A DNA stretch of 64,000 bases. Source: Mesodorylaimus sp. YZB2_4 (taxonomy: Eukaryota; Nematoda; Enoplea; Dorylaimida; Dorylaimidae). Numbering within the stretch: the stretch's first letter is position 1; each line of letters starts with the position of its first letter. The stretch lies in contig JASANH010000846.1 in the NCBI GenBank assembly GCA_030248295.1, positions 124,001-188,000 on the forward strand, given 5' to 3'. Below, one piece after another: positions 23,317 to 34,100 of the stretch. The notes under the pieces were generated by a model. That model saw nothing but the letters and a program-made list of their open reading frames with translations. It ran no database searches and had not been told where the DNA came from. The position numbers and the translations under genes were made by a program.

Positions 23317-24472
23317 ATGGGTCGTGACCGAGATCGATCACCGAGAGGTAGGATAGAGGAGGTTGAACAGAAAGAATTATTTACTTCCTTCGCTGAAACT
23401 GATTTTTTAGGTTTGTTTTTAACTTCTATTTGTGGCCTAAAAAAGGCTTTTACCTTTTGAAAATTTTGGTTCGTTTCTTTCGTTCAAAAAGATTAAGTTC
23501 TGATGGGGCTTCAAAAAGAAAATTTCTCACGGACTTCAAAATCACGGAGTTTTGTTTTAGAACGAAGGAGGAGTCGTTCACCACGAGACCGTCCCTCTGG
23601 TGGGCATGATCGTGACAAGACAAAAGATCGAACGGAGAAGAGCAGTTACAGTCGAGGAGAAGCCCGACGAAGGTTAGCGTTTTAATTTTTACGTCTTTTT
23701 CATTAGTTTTGATTCAGGGACGAATTAATTCTCTGAATTGTGCTAGTCTCCGCTTGCTGCACACAGCAAAGAAGTCTGATCAAAGAAACTGAGTATTCTT
23801 TTTTCTTGTAGGTCACCATCTCCGTCAGCCCCTGGCCGTCGTTCGCGATCGCCGAGAGACAGGGATCGAAGTCATCGAGAGCGCAGGTATGGTTCTTCGA
23901 CGTGAATTATCATCTTTAGTTTTAGAGGACAGTACACTTTATTCTTGCTCATTGCAGACCCTCACGTGAACGTGATTATCGTCACGAGAGAGAACGCGAA
24001 CGCGATCGAGACAGAAACAAGGACCGAGAGCGAGAGAAAGAACGCGATCGTGACAAAGAACGATCTCGAAAAGAGCGTCTAGAAGAATGGAGAGAACAAA
24101 TCGATAACGCGAGTGGATCAAAAGCAAAGCGTAAGTCCGTGCTAAGATGCACTCAGCTGTCGAAAGTAGACACTTAATATGTTCTAGAACGAGATGAAAG
24201 CACTGAGAAAATAGATGAAGACGAAGGTGATGAAGAAAAGGCCGACGATACGGAAGAGTCCATGATGGCATTGATGGGATTCAGTGGGTTCGACACTACC
24301 AAAGTACGTTATTCATTTGAGTCACGTGCTCATAACTTTATTCAGCATCGTTTAGGGAAAACACGTGACTGGCAACAATATCTATGCGGCTGCAGTTCAC
24401 AAAAAAAGAAAGTATCGTCAGTATATGAATCGCCGAGGAGGCTTCAATCGTCCTTTGGATCCGATAACTTGA
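23317..24472 (+). CDS. SNRNP27: SNRNP27, U4/U6.U5 tri-snRNP 27 kDa protein
   Basis: Six exons: 23317-23347, 23561-23672, 23812-23886, 23958-24130, 24188-24303, 24356-24472. They join in frame to 207 aa. The N-terminal two thirds is an RS/RE/RD-rich domain (for example RRSRSPRDR, then [18 protein letters not shown]). The C-terminus is the diagnostic conserved block: [13 protein letters not shown], then [12 protein letters not shown] and [19 protein letters not shown]. The human protein is shorter (about 155 aa); the extra length lies in the RS region. The protein belongs to the spliceosomal U4/U6.U5 tri-snRNP in the nucleus and influences 5' splice-site choice at B-complex activation. It is divergently paired with FANCI. 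Confidence 0.95.
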
Positions 24473-25029
24473 CCCCATGCGAATTTAAGTGGTAGGACTG
24501 AATTTTTTCGTTTTTTTTAGGTTTTTCTGGATTTCTCTGACGCATATTTGTTGTGAGTGCTTTTCAAAATGCTAATGGATTACACATACCGCAGGATATT
24601 GGCTATCGGGTCGTGAGAAACTGCATTTTGCATTTGAGGAGGAATGTTTTTGGGATACATCCTAAATTTGAGCGGTGTTTTGTTCGCCGATCACATCCTT
24701 GGTATTCGCAGGGGAATCTGACTAGTGGCCACTGGGAGTTGGTTTCTCAGACTGGGTGCTCACTTACCAGCGAGTGTTTCGACTCTTGGCAGGGAAATCG
24801 TTTTATGTGATGTGCGATTGGGTGTGTATCGCACACACCGACTAATGAGCGCGCTGACAGCTGTCTTGTGAGTCCTTATTAACAGGTTGCATCTTATGTT
24901 GTAGGCTGAATAGAGTGAATCATTCATGCCTCCAACTCCCATCTGTAGTTCCTCTCCCTGCTGCACCTAGTCAGACCAGACTCCAGCAGACTCAAATATA
25001 TAATCATATGCTCCCCTATAGACCAGGAA

Positions 25030-25210
25030 AAACATGATCCTCGAGTGGGAATTGAGCTCGCCTCCATGAAGTACTTCAGGACTCCGGCACACGACCATCG
25101 AATTGGTGCAAAGTGTTGGTAAAACATGAACGTAGTCGAACTTTCAAAAAACCATGCGACCTTAGCAGGATTCGAACTCGTGCCTGTGGATTACTTGTGT
25201 GAGTAGCTGG
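25030..25210 (-). repeat. tRNA-like SINE remnants (second family)
   Basis: The minus strand reads GAGTTCGAATCCTGCTAAGG (around 25155-25175), an exact B-box match, followed by GTCGCATGG and a short A/T-rich stretch. A second degenerate B-box-like element lies at 25040-25060. The block between them, with GGTGCAAAGTGTTGGTAAAA, is shared with 3180-3220. Confidence 0.55.
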
Positions 25211-26039
25211 ATGTGGAAGGAAGTCAACTGAGGAGTAGGTCAAGGACTCGTTATCCCTGGATGGGTGACCAGAGCGGCAACGGGAAGAGGGCAATTTGTG
25301 ATTTCAGCATCACCACACACAAGACAACGGGATCGATCGGGGTGGTGGTTCGCCGAAACATCTTCCAGAGGCAACGACGCTCCCATCAAAAAAGGTGCCC
25401 ACGACCGCGGTGAACAACGCCGTGGCATTTATATCGACCCCTCCATTTCGTGCTGTCCGTCTAGAGGGGGCATGGGCTCGGGCCCGTCGTATTGTCTGCT
25501 CATCCTGAGAATCTACCCGGCACGTCCGCCCAAACGCAGGCCAACGTCAAGAGCGCTTCGATCGACAATGCGCCCATTCCCGCCCGAGGTGGCCGCGACG
25601 GGCGCGACATTTTGATCACCCCCTCTGTTTTCGTCTCCATGCTCGTGATCGGTAGTGATCCAACGATGGCCGGGTGCTCGTTGTCGAAACATGTGCCTGT
25701 AATCCGTACTTCATTATGTATGTGTTCCTCCTCCGCCTGTCCGCGCGGCACATGTGCTTCCAGCAGGCGGGTTACTTCCACGTCCACTGCCCTAACTGGC
25801 AACATCACCAGGTCTAGCCAAATGTTGCTCACTCTGCCAGCTCTAGGTCTTTGGCCAACGCGCACCAGGTTGGTCCGCGAAGTCCTTCAGTTCGAAAATG
25901 AATCCCGTCGTCGGCTACTAGCGCCCTCTCGCCTCATATCCAGGTTTTGTGGGTTGGCGCCCGTGCCGCCCCAGTTCCCCACGGGCTTTCTAACCCGTTT
26001 TGCCTGTAGCGCCAGCAGCCATGACATGATAAGCGAGGC

Positions 26040-26290
26040 CGTGAGGTGACCAGCTCTCACGGCAGCTTCCCTGTGTGTGCCTCTACTAGGAGCACCTCCA
26101 CACGAGGGCATCCTGTGCCAGAACCAGCGTCCCAGGATGACACTGGGCGAGAAGGGAGGGACCTTCCCGACTGGTGGTCGAGAACCAGCTTCCTGATCCT
26201 TTACTCGTTCAGTGTCCGCCACTGGACGGTACTGATAAGTCGCCCAGAGCCAGGTGTGCAGGGCCAGCGACGGTCTCACTAAATCGCCGT
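26040..26290 (-). repeat. SINE, main family, tail part
   Basis: It carries CTCTACTAGGAGCACCTCCA and ACGAGGGCATCC, and later CCAGGTGTGCAGGGCCAGCG. The same blocks in the same order occur at 33838-34020, so this is the same element on the minus strand without a visible tRNA-like head. Confidence 0.65.
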
Positions 26291-26798
26291 CGAAGACTGG
26301 GTCCCACTTGAACGGACTTACTAAAGTGCCGTCCTCAGCCGCAATAGAACTGCGGCCTCCAGTCATGGTTGCTGCCCCGACAAACTCGCCCCCCCCCTTA
26401 TATCCATACCTGCTCAAGTATTTGTGTAAGATCGATCTATCGTGGAGGCATCCGCAAGTTGAGCTGGTACGTTACTACGGATATTGTCCGGCTTCTGGGA
26501 CGGTGCAGAGACTTGTTCGAAGCTGCAGAGACCCGTGTTGGCTGCCCCGCCTATACAAGGAGCAGAAAGCACACGTCCTTTAGCCTTATTGTTATTTTTG
26601 CAGCTGCCAACTGTAAGGTCGCATAGGATTTTGCGATTGTGAGGAAACAAGATGAGTTCGCCGCCTTACTACTCGTGCCACGTGTGAACTCCGCGTGAGC
26701 TATAAACGACAATAAAATGATAAAGAAACGATGCACTGATAGGCTCGGCTGGCCGCTCTTTGGCGTTCGGGCAGATGGGAAGGTTCAAAGCGTGAAAC

Positions 26799-27524
26799 AT
26801 GGCAACGAGCGAGGAGAGCAAGATTCAGGACTGGCTTAAAGTAGCCTTTCAAGAAGGTAGGTGTGAGCAGTGTGCTTTGGGGGAAGTCGAGACTGCCTTC
26901 GAAAAGACACGAGGACCCGCTCATATTATCTCATGCTAGCACACCCCTCGCAAACTTACCTTCCTGCTTCTCAAAATTGTCTTTTTTTTAGCGGAAAAGG
27001 GCGTTCTAAACGGAGGCAAACCATTCGGAGCAGTTGTCGTGAAGGACGAAAAGGTTGTCGGTCGGGGGCACGACGATGGACCCATATTCAAGGATCCAAC
27101 CAGACACGTAAGCAATCACACCTGCCCAAAGCCCTTGCATTCTATAGCTCTAATTCCAGGCCGAGGTCAACGCAATTCGCCAAGCTGCTGTAAGCGTCAA
27201 AGTACTGAGCTATCAGGCAGCACAGTCCCTCACTCTTTTTTGCAGGCAACCTTGGGCACAGCTAGTTTGCAAGGCTGCACTCTGTACAGCAGTTGCGAAC
27301 CGTGTCCAATGTGTTTCGGTGCTTCAGTATTCGCCCGCATCGACAGGGTCTACTTTGGACTGACCATGAAAGATGCTGACGAGTATGGATTCCTGGACGA
27401 CATTTGCCACTCGATGCTCTTGGATGACACTCGGCGAAGAGAGTACTGCCAACAAGCTCGAGCTGACGGAGCTATAACTGCCATGAAGATGTGGAAAGCT
27501 GGGAGCGAGGAGCGGAAGGCGTGA
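26799..27524 (+). CDS. CDA-fold deaminase, guanine/guanosine deaminase-like
   Basis: Four exons: 26799-26856, 26992-27107, 27160-27189 (only 30 nt), 27246-27524. They join in frame to 160 aa. Zinc-dependent deaminase motifs are complete. The H-A-E motif is split by intron 2 (RH|AEVNAIRQAA), and the second motif is SCEPCPMC. Flanking sequence (KPFGAVVV, GCTLYSSCEPCPMC, RVYFGLT..DADEYGFLDD) and the length resemble the bacterial GuaD guanine deaminase (about 156 aa) and plant guanosine deaminase more than cytidine, dCMP or ADAT2 enzymes. The likely reaction is hydrolytic deamination of guanine or guanosine to xanthine or xanthosine; a related base remains possible. No signal or targeting peptide is visible, so it is probably cytosolic. 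Confidence 0.85.
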
Positions 27525-28928
27525 ATTGAATTGGAGGTGTGACAGTGAGTGGCTGTGCCAGAAGTATTTTGGCGAATTTAAACTCGGGAATCTATGTTGG
27601 AGCTTAGGACGGGGCAGCTCCTGTTGAGAATGCCGATCGTGGTTGACTCATGTTGGTGCACATCGAATTCTTTCGCCTGCTGTTGAAATGATGATATAAC
27701 ACGTAAATTGACTGCCATTTTCCATCTTGAGAGTGCTTGCCATGAAATATGGGAGTCGACTCGGATCGCGGTGCGGGTGATTGAAGTGTATTCATGAAGC
27801 CCATCTTTTCAAGTCGTAAAAACGATCTGCAAGCGTGCTGTAGGTACCTGGATGCCGTACTGTACTCCTGGCTTGATCGATGAGTCAGGACAAGATGCCT
27901 CGACTCAAACAAGCATGTACCGTCTACCTCGGATTATTGCAACGCCAAAAAAGTTGCAATATCAAAGTTCAGAAGAATTGAATTTTCCGCAAAATTTGAC
28001 TCGAAATATGGAAAGTTCGTTCCCCACATTTCGTGCCCCACCAATTCGTCCCCGCATCAAATATTGAGGGGTTAATATGTAGGTCAGGAATGACACCAGG
28101 TCATAAATCAATGCACTGATCGTCGCGATTCGTTCAAGGTTCACGGAGCGTCACGGGGATGCGATGGAGCGATGGAGCTCAGCATGGCGCTTCTAAAACA
28201 CGTCTACACTCTGGAACAGTCCAGCCCTTGTGCTATAGCATTTATTTATTTAGATTTACAAGTTCGACTTTTTCGAGGGAGATGCAGCGTTTTTTGAAAT
28301 CACATAAAGCTGAAAATAGCACTTCATTCGTTAAACCTGTTTTGATTGGGTCACTTGGCGCACCTTGCTTGGACAGCGACAAAAACACATGCACACACTC
28401 AAAACTCATCTTCAGCTAGAAAAAACTGCCCTTATGGCCCGTTATTTGAGTGAGTGAGCGACAATTTACGAACGGGACTTTCTGGGGACGAAGTGTGCAG
28501 GAACGAACTTTCCGCAAACCATCAGCCTCACCCACTAGTCAAATACAGATTGGTTGATTTCAACTGATTTGATGCATCGTGGAGAACAGCAATCAGGCAA
28601 ACTGCAGGCACTGAGCATGAGAGACCCACTCTTCGAATTCATGTCAGCATTATCGTTCGCACGCTCATGGTCTTTGGAGATTGAGTGTCTTGGAGTTAAA
28701 TCAACCAGCTTACGGATTGTTGAGAACACGATTCGCTGAACTCCTTTCGACCATTTGTCTTTCGGCATGGCAAGGGCATGGTCTTTTTCAAAGTGGAGAG
28801 ACCCGACAAAACTACCCGTCTCGCCGCCAGGGTTATTCTTGCACTCACATCACCTTCGACATCGCACTCGAGCTCCACTGGTCACAGGATACTCATCTCC
28901 GACTCGCATCACATGCACGACCACTGGA
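27525..28928. other. Gene-free interval
   Basis: I find no domain-bearing frame or exon chain here. It lies between the 3' end of the deaminase gene (+) and the 3' end of the membrane-protein gene (-), so both 3' UTRs should be here. Confidence 0.5.
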
Positions 28929-30219
28929 TCACTGGGCCGTCTTGATGACCATCGACATCGTCTTCTTCTTGGCCACAAACTTGCGCCGCCCGCTGGTGAC
29001 TTGGTGACTTTCGACATCGGTTCGGGGGCTCGCCACAGTCCGCGCCTCACGATCAGAGGCCGCCGTGGTTCCACCAAAGACGGTTGCGGTGGGCACATTC
29101 ACGATGCTCTCGGCTCGGGTGGTCAGCCCAGTGGGCTCGCGTTGACTGGACTTCGCCCCGGCTGCAACGGTCGCGCTCGCTGGCCCTTTCATGATGGCTA
29201 AAAGGAAGAAGTTCGAGGCTTTACGAACTTATACGAACAGCTTTACCAACAATCACCTTTTTCAGGGGCTGCCGTTGTGCTCCAGGCCATGGCTTTCCCT
29301 CCGCCCATGCTCCGCTTGTCGCTAAACGAAAGGTATCATCGTAAAGATCGGACTGGCTTGAAGGCATGAACTTACTCAGCCGCGCTGGCCAGGCCGCCTC
29401 CCCTCAAGGCCTCCGTCGCGTCGGTGCCGTTGGCTTTTCGGTCCTTTTCGGTCGGGTTTTCCGATGCTCCTTCCTTCTTGGACGCGTCTTTTTTGCCCTC
29501 CTTCCTGGTCGCTTTCGACGAGCCTTCGCCCACCCTCGACCTCGTGTCCGTGTCAAGGGGGTGCGATGGAGCGATGACGGTTTTCGCCACCACGAATGGC
29601 ACCATCAGCCTCCTACAAAACGGATTGAGCGTATAGAGGCAGGAGAGGAGATAAACTGAACTCACTTACGGCTGGGTGGTCGTTTCCGTGGTCGGTGGCG
29701 GTGCAGGGGGCGGGGGCAGCGATTGAGCCGACGTTGGACGCATCATCGGAGCCGCCGATTGCTGGACACTCGACGTCGGCTTGGTTGGCGCAGATACTAG
29801 TTCCGGAGCAACGTTGCTCGCCTGGGGCATCGGCGCCTTCGCGATCGACGCTGTTTTCGTTTGGGACTGCGTTTTGCCAAGCGACACTTCGGTTTTGGCA
29901 TTCTTGGACTGCTGTTCTTCGGCGGACGTGCCGGTCTCGTTGACAGAAGCGGCGGAGACTTTGGACTCGCGACCCGAAGTTGGAGGCTGAACCTAGGGAG
30001 AGCAGACCATACAGTACAAACCATAAGCGTGCCATGAACAGTCACCACCCTTCCTTCATCGTCGTCGTCCTCTTTGTTCTTTCCTCCAGCGCATGCGCAC
30101 AACACGAGCACCATCAACACCAACATCGATCCCAAGGCGGACACGAGGATCGCACCGAGCCACAAGGTCGAGTTGGTCTCGACACTCGCATCTTCTTGCA
30201 CAGTCAGGATCGGAGCCAT
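28929..30219 (-). CDS. Unrecognised single-pass membrane protein
   Basis: Five exons on the minus strand, about 360 aa, from ATG 30219 to TGA 28929; an in-frame ATG at 30327 would add 36 residues. The start MAPILTVQEDASVETNST is followed by one hydrophobic segment (LWLGAILVSALGSMLVLMVL), a Cys pair (CACAGG) and an acidic cluster (KNKEDDDDEG). The rest is disordered and rich in S, T, A, P, K and Q, with a proline run (SLPPPPAPPPTTETTTQ). It ends with a basic stretch (RRKFVAKKKTMSMVIKTAQ). The topology is probably a short N-terminal ectodomain carrying an NST glycosylation site and a long cytoplasmic tail. Exons connect in phase through introns of about 50-60 nt. I do not recognise the family. 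Confidence 0.65.
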
Positions 30220-31166
30220 TTCGACCAGCACCAACCGACTCTCGCTCTGACAGGGACGCCGAATGAACGGCTCCTTGATTCTTTGGTGGCTCTTTGGCTG
30301 GGCAGTGTAAAGCGAGGACCTGTTCATTACAGCAAGAACAAGTACAACAGCTAGGCTACACGTTCCGCACCAACGCCAGTCCCCAGGTTCCTAGAACAGG
30401 AATAGACAGGCTTACGAACTGGTAAGTTGACGCCAATCAACAAGCGGCTCAATTTAAGTCTGTCCCGTTTCTTCCCAGCACGTTCACAGGAGAGTGATGC
30501 CGGCAGCGGACGTTGCTTATTGCCCATTGCCGTGATCACTCACAGGCAGGTTTGACGAGTCGTTGACATTCCTCGGTTAGACATTGTCTTCGGACATATG
30601 CCGAATGCTATAACCTGTCTTTGCGCAGAGAGCTTACTTCACCTTAATCTGTGGGTCACTCCTGTCATCATACTAGCCACTGACTCGCTAGAATGGCCCT
30701 TCTGTTAGCCGGTGAATACAGTATTCCCCCCCCCGCCAAGATAAAGCAATTATTGCAGATCAGTTGCGAGCGCTCCACCTCCGCTACGTAATGCAAATAA
30801 TATACATACTGAACAGTGGGCGCAGTCCCATGCAAAATGACAGGCGTCTACCGTGAGGCACCTTGCGGGGCATGAGTGACTGCCTCGATCTGGTTCAAAA
30901 TATTGAAAAATCTTGTATACTAGCCACAAATCCAGTGCTCCCACGTTTGAGCCCTCAATCAAAGGTGTTTGAGTCCGTGCGGCTAATATCGTCCATGAGC
31001 AATGACCGGGAGTTGGCCCCGATGTATCATAGACCATATCACCTATATCTGATCTCCATGGCACTCATGTCCACATACTAGTAGGACGGCAGTTCAGTCC
31101 TTGGTTTGTCTGCTAGAAGCGCGCACCAGCTGAGACACCACAAGGCCACACCGACCGAAAGTTAAA
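30220..31166. other. Intergenic interval between divergent genes
   Basis: Lies between the starts of the membrane-protein gene (-) and DCAF17 (+). No gene is seen. It includes a short C-rich run near 30726. It presumably holds both promoters. Confidence 0.5.
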
Positions 31167-34100
31167 ATGAGAAAATTAATGATGAAACCTCGTAAGGACA
31201 AAACGGTGATTGATTATTTACGATCTCGGGAACTCGGTTTTTGCGCGTCGATGCCAAGGAATGATTATAAATTATTCACTGGCTTGGTTCTTTCTGTAAG
31301 TACCCGCATCCACTCCGGTCCAGGCCATTAGCCATCCCTGCTTTCAGGACAATCGGGTGTTCCGGAAAGCGGAAGCGTACACGAGCTCGAATCCTATCTT
31401 CTTCGAAGCGTAAGTGCAATGCTTGTTTGGTGATGGGCGCTGGATAACCTGGACTCCCAACAGAGGCACCTCGGAGTGATATGAAGAGAATCCGATCGAG
31501 GAGTACAGTTTATGATAAAGGTCAATTCAGTCCGGGACCTGAGTCTGTATTCCGGGACTTCTTCCGCGCGCTTTGTGGCTGAAACATCACCCCGACAGGT
31601 GATATCATTAGATGCAGCGCCAGAACGCTATGAAGGCTAACCCATCAATGGAGTCACAAATAATACACTCAATCAGGAGTTGTACCAAACTGACGGGGGT
31701 GTCACAGATGGTGCTATGCTCTTTCTAGACGATAGGTCTAAGCCCATGAAAGCAGACTCAGTAAGTGCGCGTCATATCGTGTGGCCTGCTGTGTACCACG
31801 GTACCTCTGACAAAAATAAACGCTATCATTAGCTCTATCGATCAGGCAAGGATCTTTGGTGGTGGATGCTGTTTTCTCTGGCATCTGATCTGTCGGAACT
31901 CCAGGGACATCGGCACGACCTTTTGTTTCATGCAGGTGTACAACAACGTACTGTACTGTGTGTAGGGTCAGTGTTTGGACACCAAAGGGAGGGGTGCCAC
32001 CAAACATCGCTGTGTGAGTCGGGCAGTGTTCGCAGGTCTTGGGGTTCAATTCAGTTTTCCGGAGTGGCGGTCAAATACTTATGCTGACTCAGGCACGCTA
32101 TACGCTGGAGCCTACCTGGGTTGCCTGTGGCCCGGTACCTCGATGGGTACATACATATCATAACTACACATTAGTAGGCTCACCTTGACTTACTTGGTCG
32201 AGTCGAACACTCGCCAAAGTGCACGCCCCGTGAGGCAGGCGCACGTCTTACCTACAAATCACTATCAGGATTGATCCCTTATTGCTTGGGCCAACAACCC
32301 TGACTTTGTGTCCTCAGTTGCACATGTATATTTCGGCTGGAAGAGACAATTTAGCAGGTCCGTTCTCGCAGGGGGCAACTGTTCTTCTCTGGCCTTGCGC
32401 ATATACGCGAACAGTGCCCATTCGTTAACGAAGGTATCGCGGGAAACGAATGGACTCAAAAAATAGTCTATAGAGGTCTTGTCATAGAAGGCCGAAACAT
32501 CAACTTGACGGGTTTCTGCCTTATCATCGATGGCAAGGCAATACAAAGGCACTCTCCCACAGGCCAAGCACCCCAATTGCCATCAGTATCATGGGAGGAC
32601 CCTGATCGTAAAGGAGGTCGTAGTGGGACAGTGGTGCAAGTACAGCATAACCTGAGACTACTATACTGTACAGTGTAATGTAGACACTTTAGGGGAGGCT
32701 GCAGTGCAGTGCAGGGAACTTTTGCTTTTGCCAAAAGCGGCTAGGCCCCGGTGAGAGGTCCATTTATCACAAAAATTCAAACTGTCTTTTTTAGTGATCG
32801 AATTTACATGAACCACTATCGTCGTGCCTATTCAGCGTAAGTACTCATTTTCATGTCGTTAGCCTATTCCATATGTTTCCATTTGAGGATTAAACGGAAC
32901 TTGGTCTATGATTTGGACAAGTCATTATTTCAAACCAATTCTAAAGAACGAATAGCTGATTCGGATATTTTCTATTTGACCTCGGCATCGAAACCGGCCG
33001 ATATTATTTCTTGCGAATTATTCGTTGGACTGACCGACTCGCATCGATTGCTGCTGCTCGATGCCAGATCTGGCAAGTTTTTGAAATCGTTCCAATTGCC
33101 AGCGAAAGGGCAAGGATACAAATTCAGGTGGGGTATTCGACTACTGTACAATGGACTTCTGCAGATTGTTTTACACAATCGATTTCCACTTTTCAGCGAA
33201 ATCGGTATCGGCAAAGACAACGAGACCTTGTTTGTGAAAGGACGAGTCATAAATGTAAGTTTATTTCTGTATTTTAAAAAACTTAAAAAATTTAAAAACT
33301 GCAGTTCTTCATTTCAGAATCCACCAACCAGACAACCGAATTTTGTGTTTGCAATTTTCAATTTAGCCCCGTTTAAATTTCATTGCATGTTCGTCTTGGA
33401 TGAGAAGGTATGCTTGCCCGGGGATTTGGCAACCTTAGCTTGTACCCCAGGGAGTATTCTGTCAGGTCAGGCCAGGTCAGGTAGGAGGCTAAACAGTACA
33501 GGATGCACTACACTGTAGAATTGCGAAGAAGTGCAACGTGTGGCTGTATAATTAGACCTCCATACCTGGCATGTAGGTCGTAGTAATGGAGCGAAGGGCA
33601 AAATTGGAAAATGAAAATCATAAAGGTTTCCTTTTATAACCTTCTCACAGAAAGGTTTTTTCAAATTTTTTGGGCTTAAGACGGTTTTTGCCTCTAACCG
33701 GCCGGCAGTCAAAACCTGTAAGCAAGCCTGTACACACAACTGCACACACACCCCCACACACCAGCACCCCCACGCACACCAGCACACTCACCGCACACCT
33801 GCCCACACACCTGCCCACACACCAGCACACACAACTGCGTGTCTCCACTAGGAGCACCTCCACGCGAGGGCATCCTGGACTGGACACGTACTTCCTCTGG
33901 CTATGGCGGGTGGGCTTTAAACTCTGCCGATGTTCGACAGCTGAGACTGTCTCCTCGTTTGTCTTCCATTTCTCCGGATGATTACCCACGGCCACGGCCT
34001 GGTGTGCAAGGTCAGCGAGGTTTGTGGTTCGCTAACCGACCTTCATCACCGGGGATCGAACCCGGGACGAGTCCAGCCACTCGCTCCCAAGCAATACGGA

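Larger units (their letters stand above)
24473..26798. other. Gene-free interval with SINE remnants
   Basis: No exon chain found. It holds tRNA-like repeat pieces (25030-25210) and a main-family SINE tail (26040-26290). Several 100-185 codon frames around 25250-26420 overlap on both strands in GC-rich sequence without any domain, as expected for chance frames. The last hundreds of bases probably contain the promoter of the deaminase gene. Confidence 0.55.

Noticed and set aside
25250-26420. Overlapping 116-185 codon frames on both strands
   Set aside because: They overlap SINE sequence and each other in GC-rich DNA and show no domain; treated as chance frames.
27039-27193. Continuous reading through the deaminase introns
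   Set aside because: Reading through breaks the HAE motif; GT-AG removal of both introns restores RHAEVNAIRQAATLGTA in frame.
33730-33836. CRISPR-like or ordered array in the CA-rich block
   Set aside because: Units are irregular simple-sequence repeats with no distinct spacers, and the genome is eukaryotic.
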